Positions 1 to 7,787 of a DNA stretch of 8,869 nucleotides are shown piece by piece (the first letter of the stretch is position 1; each line of letters opens with the position of its first letter). The position numbers and the translations under genes were made by a program. The notes beneath the pieces were generated by a model. It had not been told where the DNA came from. It did no database searches and saw only the letters and a program-made list of their open reading frames with translations. The stretch is from CAYGKP01 sp964350605 (GTDB lineage Bacteria; Bacteroidota; Bacteroidia; Cytophagales; JAAEPT01), in the NCBI GenBank assembly GCA_964350605.1, contig CAYGKP010000092.1:1-8869 (forward strand), written 5' to 3'.

Positions 1-265
1 ACCGTAGGCTCTTCAGGATGCGAAAGGGCACACTAAAATTCTTCCAGGTCAGGCGACGCTGAATCCCCCGAATCGGGAGGCCCACGATCTCGTACCCCGC
101 CTTGGGGACCTTCTCCATTTCCATGCGGCCTTCTGCGCCTACAAAGAGCACTTCGGACCCCGGCGCTTCGGCTTGAAGCGCTTGGGCAATGGCAATGGCC
201 GGGTAGATGTGACCACCTGTCCCGCCGCCCGAGAGAATGAAGCGATATGGTCGCTGGGAACTCAT
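1..265 (-). CDS. murG: MurG, lipid II-forming GlcNAc transferase (N-terminal part, cut by window edge)
   Basis: MurG is the GT28 glycosyltransferase that adds GlcNAc from UDP-GlcNAc to lipid I on the inner face of the cytoplasmic membrane, giving lipid II. Only the first 88 codons are present; the rest lies beyond the left edge. The translation opens MSSQRPYRF followed by the glycine-rich loop SGGGTGGHIYPA at residues 12-23, with the conserved His at position 19. The stretch GAEGRMEMEKVPKAGYEIVGL then follows (about residues 44-64), matching the N-domain of the family. The ATG at 265 overlaps the ftsW stop as ATGA, which fixes the start and suggests translational coupling. No Shine-Dalgarno sequence is seen upstream. 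A full MurG is usually about 360-370 aa. Identification is secure from the N-terminal motifs and the gene order. Confidence 0.96.
   Translation of the reverse strand, partial: MSSQRPYRFILSGGGTGGHIYPAIAIAQALQAEAPGSEVLFVGAEGRMEMEKVPKAGYEIVGLPIRGIQRRLTWKNFSVPFRILKSLR
262..265 (-). other. ATGA overlap joining ftsW stop and murG start
   Basis: Read on the minus strand the four bases are ATGA: the murG start ATG and the ftsW stop TGA share two bases. The 20 nt upstream contain no GGAGG-like sequence. This arrangement commonly means that ribosomes ending ftsW re-initiate on murG, which is an inference here. Confidence 0.8.
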
Positions 266-1464
266 TCTTCGACGGCTTGACGTTGGTTGCCTGCCCCGAC
301 GTTCGATTCTTTCAAATCGCCGCGGCTTACCGATAGAATGATGCCGATGGACACCCCAGTGAAGAGCAACGAGGTGCCCCCCATCGACAGGAAGGGCAAG
401 GGTTGTCCGGTCACGGGCGCGAGGCCCACGACGACGGCCATGTTCATCAGCGCCTGGAAACAGACCAGAAAACTGAGCCCGACCGATAAGAGCCCTCCGA
501 AGGCTTTCTCCGAAGCGAAGGCCACGCGCATCCCCCGGTAGAGCAAGGCGAGGTAGAGCACCATGACCAAGAGGCCGATTTTGAAACCGTGCTCTTCGAG
601 AAGAATGGCGAAGATGTAATCCGAGTAAGACTCGGGAACGAAATACTTCTGTTGGCTGTGGCCGAGGCCGACCCCAAAGAAGCCGCCCTGGGCCATCGCC
701 ATGTAGGCTTGTTGAACTTGATATGGCATCTCGGTCGGCGCGACGTTGCCGGTCGCCATCGCCCACCAATCGGTCATGCGGTTTTGTGCCGTCTCGAAGC
801 GCGAGCCGAGCCAGAGGAAAAGCAGAATACCCGCCAGCCCCACGCCGATCATCTTGAAGAACATCTTCATCGGCACCCGACCGATGTACATGATGACCAT
901 GCACGTGAAGAAAAGCAGCAGCGCGGTCGAGAGGTTCGAGAGCGCGATCAAGCCGCAGATCAGGCCGACCCAAATGAGCATCGGCAAGACCGAACGCTTG
1001 AAGTCGCCGATGTTGTGTTGGCGTTTGGCCAGCATGGCCGCCAGGTTCGTCACCAAGGCCAGCTTGGCGAGGTCGGAGGTCTGGAAGGTCTGGTTGATCA
1101 GCGGAATGGTGATCCAGCGGCGGGCGTCGTTCACGTCCACCCCTCGGAAGTAGGTGTAGAGCAACAGCGGCACCGACAACAGCAGCGCAATCCGAGACAG
1201 GCGTGCGTAGCGTTCGTAGCTCACCCGGCTGGCCAGCCACATGAAAAAAAGCGAGAGGCCAAGCAGAAACACATGTTTGAGCAGGTAGCCCCCAATGGCC
1301 CCATCACGGTAGCGGAAGGCAGGCGCGCTAGCCGCACTAAAGACAATCAGCACACTGAGCAGCGTCAACAGCAAGACAACAAGCCAGATGATCGGGTCCC
1401 CTTTCAGGGTCCGGCGCATCCAATCTTGGTGGGCGAGGCTGATGTTCGTCGTGCTGTTACTCAT
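262..1464 (-). CDS. ftsW: FtsW, SEDS-family septal peptidoglycan glycosyltransferase
   Basis: FtsW is the polytopic SEDS glycosyltransferase that polymerises lipid II at the septum together with its partner transpeptidase FtsI. The product is 400 aa with about ten hydrophobic segments, the first near residues 25-46. SEDS landmarks are visible: an NDARRWI motif at 112-118, the extracellular-loop sequence PESYSDYIFA (277-286) whose Asp282 lines up with the catalytic Asp of SEDS proteins, and TGQPLPFLSMGGTS at 352-365. The start is the ATG at 1464, giving MSNSTTNIS. The same frame stays open to 2025, but that adds 187 low-complexity, charged residues that lie over murD and look like antisense-type noise. 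It sits 14 nt after the murD stop and overlaps murG by 4 nt. Its place between murD and murG argues for FtsW rather than the elongation paralogue RodA. Confidence 0.96.
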   Translation of the reverse strand: MSNSTTNISLAHQDWMRRTLKGDPIIWLVVLLLTLLSVLIVFSAASAPAFRYRDGAIGGYLLKHVFLLGLSLFFMWLASRVSYERYARLSRIALLLSVPLLLYTYFRGVDVNDARRWITIPLINQTFQTSDLAKLALVTNLAAMLAKRQHNIGDFKRSVLPMLIWVGLICGLIALSNLSTALLLFFTCMVIMYIGRVPMKMFFKMIGVGLAGILLFLWLGSRFETAQNRMTDWWAMATGNVAPTEMPYQVQQAYMAMAQGGFFGVGLGHSQQKYFVPESYSDYIFAILLEEHGFKIGLLVMVLYLALLYRGMRVAFASEKAFGGLLSVGLSFLVCFQALMNMAVVVGLAPVTGQPLPFLSMGGTSLLFTGVSIGIILSVSRGDLKESNVGAGNQRQAVEE

Positions 1465-1478
1465 CGTTCTTTGGTGGC

Positions 1479-2876
1479 TTAGAGGATGCTCCAGCCCATG
1501 AGGTTCAGGTTGCGGTGCTGGCGTTCGATGGACTTGACCGCGCGCTTGAACTCCTCGCCACGGTGTTCGTAGTTGTTGAACAAATCGAAGCTGGCGCAAG
1601 CGGGCGAAAGCAACACGATGTCGCCGCGGTCGGCCAGTTCGTAGGCCATCCGAACCGCCTCGTCCATGATCTCGGTTTCGTGGAGAATCTCCATGTTGCT
1701 GCCGAACGCTTCTTTCAGCTTCGAGTTGTCTTTGCCCAGGCAGATCAGGGCTTTGACCTTCTCGTAGGCCAATTCCTCCAACTGGGTATAGTCGTTGCCT
1801 TTGTCGACCCCGCCTGCAATCCAGATGATCGGGCTGTCGAAGCTGTCCAAGGCATATTTGACCGAATCGACATTGGTCGCCTTCGAGTCGTTGACGAAGC
1901 GCACGCGGTTCACCACGCTTACCTCTTCTAGGCGGTGTGGGTGGTTCTTGAAGGAAGCGAGGGCCTTCTCGATCACGTTCTCTTTCACACCTAAGCACGA
2001 GGCAACCAGAACCGCCGACATGCAATTGATGTAGTTGTGTTTTCCCGTAAAGGGCACTGCGATCAGATCGAGGCCGAAGAGACGCTGCACGTGGTTGTTG
2101 ACTGTGAACTGCAACCTCTCGGAGTCAGGCTGGTAAAACGCGCCGTTGACCGTCCGTCCGCCCAGCGAGACAAAGAGTTTGAACGCCTCGATCTCGCGCT
2201 TGCCGATTTCTTTGGTGATGACCGGATCGTCGAAGAATGAAATGAAGTAGTCCTTCTCGGTCTGGTTCTGCGCGATGCGGAATTTCGAATCGACGTAGTT
2301 CTGGAATTTGTGGTCGTACCGATCCAGGTGATCGGGGGTGATGTTCAAGAGGATCGCGAAGTGCGGACGAAAATCATAGCAGTTGTCCAGTTGGAAACTG
2401 CTCACCTCGAGCACCCACCAATCGGGGTCCGAATCGACCAGTTTGCGCGCGAAGCTCTCGCCCACGTTGCCCGCCATCTCGACCGAGAACCCGGCGGATT
2501 TCAGCAAGTGATAGGTCAGAAGCGTGGTAGTCGTCTTGCCGTTCGAACCAGTGATCGCCACGATCTTACCCCGTGCATAGCGGCTGCCAAACTCGATTTC
2601 GCTGATGACCGGAATGCCCTTGTCCATCGCCTTTTTGACGATGGGCGCACTGTCGGGAATGCCCGGGCTTTTGACAATCAGGTTGGCGGCCAGGATCTTC
2701 TTCTCGCTGTGGCCCTTTTCCTCCCAGGCGATGCCTTTCTCTTGGAACAGGGCCTGGATGCCCGATTCAATCGCGCCGTTGTCGGAAACCAGGACCTCGA
2801 AGCCTTTGGCTGCGCCGAGCAAGGCTGCGCCTTGACCGCTTTCGCCTGCGCCGAGGATGATGAGTTTGTCTGCCAT
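1479..2876 (-). CDS. murD: MurD, UDP-MurNAc-L-Ala:D-Glu ligase
   Basis: MurD is the cytoplasmic ATP-dependent ligase that adds D-glutamate to UDP-MurNAc-L-alanine. The 465-aa product has the three Mur-ligase domains. The N-terminal Rossmann-like part starts with IILGAGESG (6-14). The central ATPase has the P-loop GSNGKTTT (110-117), EVSSFQLD (157-164), NITPDHLDRYD (178-188) and the likely carbamylated Lys198 in VDSKFRI. The C-terminal domain has NDSKATN (329-335) and SPACASFDLFNNYEHRGEEF (424-443). The start at 2876 (MADKLIIL) begins right at the family N-terminus. The frame runs upstream to 3101, but that part lies over mraY and is unlike any Mur ligase. Only 4 nt separate it from the mraY stop. 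The last 16 or so residues, ending MGWSIL, form a tail beyond the usual end of the family. Confidence is high. Confidence 0.97.
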   Translation of the reverse strand: MADKLIILGAGESGQGAALLGAAKGFEVLVSDNGAIESGIQALFQEKGIAWEEKGHSEKKILAANLIVKSPGIPDSAPIVKKAMDKGIPVISEIEFGSRYARGKIVAITGSNGKTTTTLLTYHLLKSAGFSVEMAGNVGESFARKLVDSDPDWWVLEVSSFQLDNCYDFRPHFAILLNITPDHLDRYDHKFQNYVDSKFRIAQNQTEKDYFISFFDDPVITKEIGKREIEAFKLFVSLGGRTVNGAFYQPDSERLQFTVNNHVQRLFGLDLIAVPFTGKHNYINCMSAVLVASCLGVKENVIEKALASFKNHPHRLEEVSVVNRVRFVNDSKATNVDSVKYALDSFDSPIIWIAGGVDKGNDYTQLEELAYEKVKALICLGKDNSKLKEAFGSNMEILHETEIMDEAVRMAYELADRGDIVLLSPACASFDLFNNYEHRGEEFKRAVKSIERQHRNLNLMGWSIL

Positions 2877-2880
2877 CGGA

Positions 2881-4149
2881 TTAGCGCAGTTTGAGGGTAG
2901 CCAAGGTGAGTACCGCGAGCAGGATGCCCACGATCCAGAAGCGCGCGACGATTTTTGCTTCGTGCAAGCCGCCTTTCTGGTAATGGTGATGAAGCGGCGC
3001 CATCCGGAAAATCCGGCGGCCCTCGCCGTACTTCTTTTTGGTGTACTTGAAGTAGCCGACCTGGAGGATGACCGAAAGGTTTTCAACCAAGAAGATGCCA
3101 CAGAGGATGGGGATCAGCAGCTCCTTGCGAATGGCCAAGGCAACCACCGCGATGATGCCACCGAGGCAGAGACTGCCAGTGTCGCCCATGAAGACGCGCG
3201 CGGGGAACGAGTTGTGCCACAGGAACCCTAGGGTCGCGCCGACGAAGGCCGCGCAGAAGACCACAATTTCGCCCGTGTTGGGCAGGTACATGATGTTCAG
3301 GTAGTCCGCGAAGCCCGTGTGGCCCGACACATAGGCCAGCACCGCGAGGCCCGTCCCGATGATCGCCGAGGTGCCCGAAGCCAAGCCGTCGAGGCCGTCG
3401 GTCATGTTCGCGCCGTTGGAAACGGCTGTGACCACGATGATGGCTAGCAGGGTGTAAAGAATCCAAGTGTAGTCTTCCAAGCCACTGGGCATCAGTCGGC
3501 TGTAATCCCATTCGTTGTCCTTCACAAAGGGAATGGTGGTGACCGTCGACTTCACGTCGTGGTAGACCACGCGCGCGTCTGGTTTTGACAAACCGAGCGA
3601 CACGTCGGTGAACGTGGACTGCGAAGCCTGGGTGAGGAATTGCGTGGTGAGGCCCTCGGTGCTTTCGTACTGACGCACCACCACGTGCTCGGAGAAGCTC
3701 AACGTCAAGCCAACGATCAGGCCCAAGCCCACCTGGCCCACGACTTTGAATTTGCCCGCGAGGCCCTGCTTGTTCTTCTTGAACACCTTGATGTAATCGT
3801 CGAGGAATCCGATGGCTCCCATCCAGACGGTCGAGACCAAGAGCAGGATGACATACGTGTTCTCCAACCGCGCGAAGAGCAGGGTGGGCACCAGGATGCA
3901 GGCAATGATGATGACCCCCCCCATCGTCGGGGTTCCCGCTTTTTCGTTTTGGCCTTGCAAGCCCAAGTCGCGGATGCTCTCGCCGATTTGCAGCTTCTGG
4001 AGGATGCGGATGAGCCGACGTCCGAAGATCATTGAGATTACCAGCGAAGCGACAATCGCCATCCAGGCGCGGAACGAGATGTACTGAAACACGCCCGCCC
4101 CCGCGAGGTCGAAGTTCTTGTCGAGGTAGTCGAACAGGTAGTAGAGCAT
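2881..4149 (-). CDS. mraY: MraY, phospho-MurNAc-pentapeptide transferase with Bacteroidota-type insertion
   Basis: MraY is the integral membrane enzyme that transfers phospho-MurNAc-pentapeptide to undecaprenyl phosphate, making lipid I. The 422-aa product has many hydrophobic segments and the family signatures in order: GTPTMGG (72-78), the Asp-Asp pair D117-D118 in GFLDDYIKVFKKNK, NMTDGLDGLA (248-257), GDTGSLCLGG (322-331) and the HHH loop at 387-389 in MAPLHHHYQKGG. It is about 60 residues longer than the E. coli enzyme (360 aa). The extra length falls at about 152-222, a polar stretch between two membrane segments. Such an insertion and the opening MLYYLFDYL are familiar from Bacteroidota MraY. 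The start ATG at 4149 lies 12 nt after the murE stop, without a Shine-Dalgarno sequence. murF, which in many phyla sits just upstream, is absent. Confidence 0.97.
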   Translation of the reverse strand: MLYYLFDYLDKNFDLAGAGVFQYISFRAWMAIVASLVISMIFGRRLIRILQKLQIGESIRDLGLQGQNEKAGTPTMGGVIIIACILVPTLLFARLENTYVILLLVSTVWMGAIGFLDDYIKVFKKNKQGLAGKFKVVGQVGLGLIVGLTLSFSEHVVVRQYESTEGLTTQFLTQASQSTFTDVSLGLSKPDARVVYHDVKSTVTTIPFVKDNEWDYSRLMPSGLEDYTWILYTLLAIIVVTAVSNGANMTDGLDGLASGTSAIIGTGLAVLAYVSGHTGFADYLNIMYLPNTGEIVVFCAAFVGATLGFLWHNSFPARVFMGDTGSLCLGGIIAVVALAIRKELLIPILCGIFLVENLSVILQVGYFKYTKKKYGEGRRIFRMAPLHHHYQKGGLHEAKIVARFWIVGILLAVLTLATLKLR

Positions 4150-4161
4150 CGGTCCGGGTCG

Positions 4162-5631
4162 TTAGGGCGTTTGGGTCAGTTCACGAAGGGCTGCAGCCAG
4201 TTCGACGCGATCATCAAAGGGGTGGCGCACCCCGGCGATTTCTTGGTAGGGTTCGTGGCCCTTTCCGGCCACCAAAATGATGTCGCCCGGTCCGGCCAGT
4301 TGGCAGGCGGTGCGGATGGCCTCGCGGCGGTCTTCAATAACCAGCGTTTTCTTGCGGTCGACGATCGAGACACCTTCGCGCATTTGGTTGAGGATGTCCG
4401 AGGCCACCTCGTCACGCGGGTTGTCGGCGGTCAGGATGGTTTTGTCGCTCAACGACGCGGCAATGTGGCCCATCTTCGGGCGTTTCTCCTTGTCACGGTT
4501 GCCACCACAGCCCACTACCGAGATCAACTTGTATTGCCCCTCGCGGAACACCGACAACGTGGAAAGCACGTTTTCCAGCGCATCGGGCGTATGGGCGTAG
4601 TCCACAAACGCGGTAATGGTTTGCGATCCCGGCACCCGCTCCAAGCGACCTGGTGGGTTGCCAATCGACGAGAGGGCGGTCAGGACCGCTTCCAATTCTT
4701 CGCCCAATTCCACGGCAGAACCGATGACCGCCAGCAAGTTCGAGGCATTGAATGCCCCCACCAGTGGCGACCAAAACTCTTGGCCGTTCACCTGAAGCTG
4801 CAGCCCCTCCAAGGTGCTGTCGATCATCTTGGCTTTGTAGTCCGCGGGGTGACGCAGGGCATAGCTCGACGTCCGCGCCTTGGTGTTTTGCAGCATGACC
4901 TTGCCGCGCTTGTCGTCGAGGTTCGTGAGGGCAAAGGCGTCCTTCGCTAGGCCATCAAACAGGCGTCGCTTGGACTCGAGGTAGTTCTGAAACGTGCCGT
5001 GGTAATCGAGGTGGTCGTGGGTCAGATTAGTGAACACGCCGCCCGCAAAACGCACGCCCGCCGTCCGCCGTTGGTCCAGCGCATGGCTGCTGACTTCCAT
5101 GAAGGCATGGGTCGCGCCCATCTTGATCATCTGGGCCAGAAGCCCCTGCAATTGAATGGGATCGGGCGTGGTGTGGGTGGCGGGAATCACTGTTTCGCCT
5201 ACGCGATTCTCAACGGTGGAAAGCAGTCCGGCTTTGTAGCCCAACTCGCCAAACAGACGGTAGAGCAACGTTGCCACCGAGGTCTTGCCGTTAGTGCCCG
5301 TCACGCCGACGATCTTCAGTTTGTGGCTCGGCTGACCGTGAAACTTCGAGGCCAACAGGCCCGCTGCCTCGCGCGCATCGGGGACTTGCACGTAGGCCAC
5401 GCCATCCTTCAACGTGTCGGGCAACGCCTCGCAGACAATGGCGGATGCACCTTGTTCCAATGCCTTGGGAATGAACTGGTGCCCATCCACTTGGGTGCCC
5501 ACCTGCGCAATAAACAGGTCCCCCTCGTCCACCTGACGCGAGTCGATGTGGAGGGCCTTCACCTTCGCATCCATCGGCCCGGCGGTCGCCATCAGCGAGA
5601 GGCCTTCCAACAACTGGTGCAGCGCGATCAT
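4162..5631 (-). CDS. murE: MurE, UDP-MurNAc-L-Ala-D-Glu:meso-diaminopimelate ligase
   Basis: MurE is the cytoplasmic ATP-dependent ligase that adds the third amino acid of the peptidoglycan stem. The 489-aa product shows the Mur-ligase set: P-loop TGTNGKTS (111-118), HTTPDP (153-158), EVSSHALD (179-186), NLTHDHLDYHGT (202-213), the likely carbamylated Lys221 in ESKRRLF, DYAHTPDALENV (344-355), GCGGNRDKEKRPKMG (374-388) and GKGHE (456-460). The specificity motif is DNPR at 403-406, which marks meso-diaminopimelate enzymes; lysine-adding enzymes differ there. The start at 5631 (MIALHQLLEG) overlaps the ftsI stop as ATGA. An open extension to 5721 only repeats the ftsI 3' end in another frame and was rejected. 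The mraY start follows 12 nt after the stop. Confidence 0.97.
   Translation of the reverse strand: MIALHQLLEGLSLMATAGPMDAKVKALHIDSRQVDEGDLFIAQVGTQVDGHQFIPKALEQGASAIVCEALPDTLKDGVAYVQVPDAREAAGLLASKFHGQPSHKLKIVGVTGTNGKTSVATLLYRLFGELGYKAGLLSTVENRVGETVIPATHTTPDPIQLQGLLAQMIKMGATHAFMEVSSHALDQRRTAGVRFAGGVFTNLTHDHLDYHGTFQNYLESKRRLFDGLAKDAFALTNLDDKRGKVMLQNTKARTSSYALRHPADYKAKMIDSTLEGLQLQVNGQEFWSPLVGAFNASNLLAVIGSAVELGEELEAVLTALSSIGNPPGRLERVPGSQTITAFVDYAHTPDALENVLSTLSVFREGQYKLISVVGCGGNRDKEKRPKMGHIAASLSDKTILTADNPRDEVASDILNQMREGVSIVDRKKTLVIEDRREAIRTACQLAGPGDIILVAGKGHEPYQEIAGVRHPFDDRVELAAALRELTQTP
5628..5631 (-). other. ATGA overlap joining ftsI stop and murE start
   Basis: On the minus strand the bases read ATGA, so the murE start and the ftsI stop share two bases. 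No Shine-Dalgarno sequence precedes it. This fixes the murE start and suggests coupled translation, as at ftsW/murG. Confidence 0.8.
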
Positions 5632-7787
5632 GGGGCCAGGGTTAGGTTCACGGTGGTTCCGACCACAAGCTCGCTGCCAGGGGCCAGGGATTGCGTTTTC
5701 ACGTGGCCGCGGCCCGTCCAACGGACGCGGAGGCCCAGGTTCTCAAGTTGATAGAGCGCATCGCGCAAGGTCATCGCCCGTACGTCGGGGACTTGATCGG
5801 CGGGGCTGGTTAGGGATAGACCCACCCATCTGCGGCCTTGAGGACCTGGCGACGCGCGCACCCAGGTGCCAGCGACCGCCAAGGAATCGAGGGGAATGCG
5901 CAAGGTGCGGCACACGGTCAACAGGTCGTTCCGATCACCAGCTGCCGTGCCAGGCAAATACTCGGCGCCTTCTTCGCGCACAAAGCGGTGGCTGGGGTGC
6001 ATGTCTACATCGCGGCTGTAGAGAATATCGGAGATCTGGCGGAAAATCGGGGCCGCCACTTCGCCGCCGTGCTTTTTCTCGCCGCGTGGGTGGTCTACCG
6101 CTACGATCATGGTATACTTCGGCCGATCCGCCGGAAAATACCCCACGAACGAGGCGTAGTATTCGCTTGTGTAGGACCCTGAACGGACTTTTTGGGCCGT
6201 GCCTGTCTTGCCGGCGATGGCGTAGTTCTCGGTGTAGATGTTTCGCGCGGTGCCGTGATCGACGACACCTTGCAGCAACTGGCGGCATTGGGCCAGGGTC
6301 TTCTCCGAGCAGACTTGCTCACTGATCACCCGTGGCTGGTAGGTCTCGACCGTCTTTTGGCCGCGGCGCACTTCCTTGACGATGTAGGGTTGGACAAACC
6401 GCCCATCGCTTGCCACCGCGTTGTAGAAGGCACAGATTTGCAGGGCACTAAGCTGTGTCTCATACCCAATCGACATCCAAGGCAGCGAAATGCCACTCCA
6501 ACCGGGTTGGCCGGGCCGCTTGACCACGGGACGGGCCTCGCCGTCAATTTGGAAGCCCAGGGTATCGGTTAGGCCGAAGCGGTCGAGGTATTCAACGAAG
6601 CGCAGTTGGCTCTGGACGTTATGGCCAAAAGTGCTGACCACCAAACCCGAAAGACCGATGTTTGATGACTTCTCGAAGACCTGCTGGACCGAGAGCATTC
6701 CGTAACCCCAGGGGTTCACGTCGTGCATCGTGGCGTTGTAATACTTGCGTTCACCCGTCCCACAGTTCACCGAGTCGGTCAATTCGATGTCTGTTTCCTC
6801 CAGCACGGCCATGATGCTCGCCAGCTTGAAGGTCGAGCCTGGGTCGGTGCCAACGCCTACCGCGTAGTTGTAATCTTCCAAATAGCGGCCCTCATACAGC
6901 CCCGACTTCTGGCGGCCCAGGTTGGCCATGGCCTTCACCTTTCCGGTGCCGACTTCGAGGATTACCACACAGCCGTAGTCGGCCTGATGCTCTTCCAAGG
7001 CCTTGCGCAATTCGTACTCCACCACATCCTGCATGTTCACATCCAGGGTGGTCACAATGTCAAGGCCCGGCTCGGCTTCTGTGTTCTCTGCGCCCTCGAC
7101 TGGCTTCCAGATGCCGCCGCCCATTTTGGTGAAGAGCCCTTGCCCTTGCGTCCCCGCGAGGTACTTATTGAAACTCATCTCCAAGCCAGCGCCCTTGTTC
7201 TGTTCGTTCACGAAACCTAAGGTCCGCGCCGCCAAGGGGTGGAAGGGATAGAAACGCTCCTCAACCTGCTCGAAAATGACGCCGCCGCGCAGTTTGCCTT
7301 CGCGGAAGATGGGCCATTGGCTTAGTTCTTTTTTCTCGTGGTAGGAGATCTGGCGCGGATTCAGGCGCAGGTAGCGGCGGTTCTGCGCGCGGGCCTCATT
7401 GAGCATCCGGCGATACGACTTGGCGCTGCGGTCGCCGAAAAAGACACTTAGGTTTTCGCAGAGCGAGTCGAGGCCTTCGTAGTAAATCTCGCGGGCGGCT
7501 TGCGACTGTGTGGAAATCGAGGGGTCGAAGGCCACACGGTAAAAAGGCAACGAAGTGGCCAAGAGCCGACCATTCTCCGAATAGATGTTCCCGCGGGTCG
7601 CGGGGATGTCCATGATGCGGTCGTGGCGGGCATGAGCCAACTCCTCCCACTCCTGGGCGTTGCCGAATTGCACTTGGCCCAACCGCACCAAAATGCCCAG
7701 CCCCACCAGTGCCATGACCAAAAAAGTCAACCGCACACGCAGGAGAATCGTGGGCTTAACCGCGCGAACTTCTTGTCCCTTACTCAT
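5628..7787 (-). CDS. ftsI: FtsI/PBP3-type class B penicillin-binding protein with one C-terminal PASTA domain
   Basis: FtsI is the septal peptidoglycan transpeptidase that works with FtsW. The 719-aa product has a short cytoplasmic tail, one membrane anchor at about 20-37, then the pedestal (dimerisation) domain with RGNIYSENGRLLATS at 65-79. The transpeptidase domain carries all three penicillin-binding motifs: STFK with nucleophile Ser318, SSN at 374-376 and KTG at 527-529. A linker of about 60 residues is followed by a single PASTA repeat at about 664-719 (from VPDVRAMTLRDAL to the end). E. coli FtsI (588 aa) lacks PASTA; it is common in this gene in Bacteroidota and Gram-positives. I chose ATG 7787 (MSKGQEV); the in-frame start at 7796 is only a TTG. 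With ATG 7787 the gene overlaps the FtsL-like gene by 8 nt. The sporulation paralogue SpoVD has a similar layout, but the context supports FtsI. Confidence 0.95.
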   Translation of the reverse strand: MSKGQEVRAVKPTILLRVRLTFLVMALVGLGILVRLGQVQFGNAQEWEELAHARHDRIMDIPATRGNIYSENGRLLATSLPFYRVAFDPSISTQSQAAREIYYEGLDSLCENLSVFFGDRSAKSYRRMLNEARAQNRRYLRLNPRQISYHEKKELSQWPIFREGKLRGGVIFEQVEERFYPFHPLAARTLGFVNEQNKGAGLEMSFNKYLAGTQGQGLFTKMGGGIWKPVEGAENTEAEPGLDIVTTLDVNMQDVVEYELRKALEEHQADYGCVVILEVGTGKVKAMANLGRQKSGLYEGRYLEDYNYAVGVGTDPGSTFKLASIMAVLEETDIELTDSVNCGTGERKYYNATMHDVNPWGYGMLSVQQVFEKSSNIGLSGLVVSTFGHNVQSQLRFVEYLDRFGLTDTLGFQIDGEARPVVKRPGQPGWSGISLPWMSIGYETQLSALQICAFYNAVASDGRFVQPYIVKEVRRGQKTVETYQPRVISEQVCSEKTLAQCRQLLQGVVDHGTARNIYTENYAIAGKTGTAQKVRSGSYTSEYYASFVGYFPADRPKYTMIVAVDHPRGEKKHGGEVAAPIFRQISDILYSRDVDMHPSHRFVREEGAEYLPGTAAGDRNDLLTVCRTLRIPLDSLAVAGTWVRASPGPQGRRWVGLSLTSPADQVPDVRAMTLRDALYQLENLGLRVRWTGRGHVKTQSLAPGSELVVGTTVNLTLAP
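7780..7787 (-). other. 8-nt overlap of FtsL-like stop and ftsI start
   Basis: The TAA of the FtsL-like gene lies inside the first codons of ftsI, whose ATG begins at 7787. The upstream bases (GATTGTCAACC before the ATG) contain no Shine-Dalgarno sequence, so ftsI initiation probably depends on translation of the gene before it. The coupling is inferred. Confidence 0.65.

Noticed and set aside
589..1482. 297-codon plus-strand ORF opposite ftsW
   Set aside because: It is rich in His, Arg, Gln and Glu, has no recognisable domain and lies fully opposite conserved FtsW codons; a high-G+C antisense shadow.
1465..2025. N-terminal extension of ftsW by 187 codons
   Set aside because: The added residues lie over murD in another frame, are Arg/Gln-rich and resemble no FtsW N-terminus; ATG 1464 is the natural start.
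2877..3101. N-terminal extension of murD by 75 codons
   Set aside because: It lies over the conserved mraY 3' end and precedes the true Rossmann start MADKLIILGAG.
4171..4950. 259-codon plus-strand ORF opposite murE
   Set aside because: It is antisense to conserved MurE motifs, with a composition typical of shadow frames and no domain.
5702..5713. Small GGCCGCGGCC palindrome in ftsI
   Set aside because: It is ten bases within coding sequence of high G+C, with no T-run or partner copy; expected by chance.
5632..5721. N-terminal extension of murE by 30 codons
   Set aside because: It lies over the ftsI PASTA codons in another frame; the ATGA overlap gives a better start.
4999..5751. 250-codon plus-strand ORF opposite murE and the ftsI end
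   Set aside because: It crosses the murE/ftsI junction on the opposite strand and has no recognisable motif or initiation signal.
5546..6325. 259-codon plus-strand ORF opposite the ftsI 3' half
   Set aside because: Very Arg/Ser/Gly-rich, no motif, and lies opposite the PASTA and KTG-motif regions of ftsI; a shadow.
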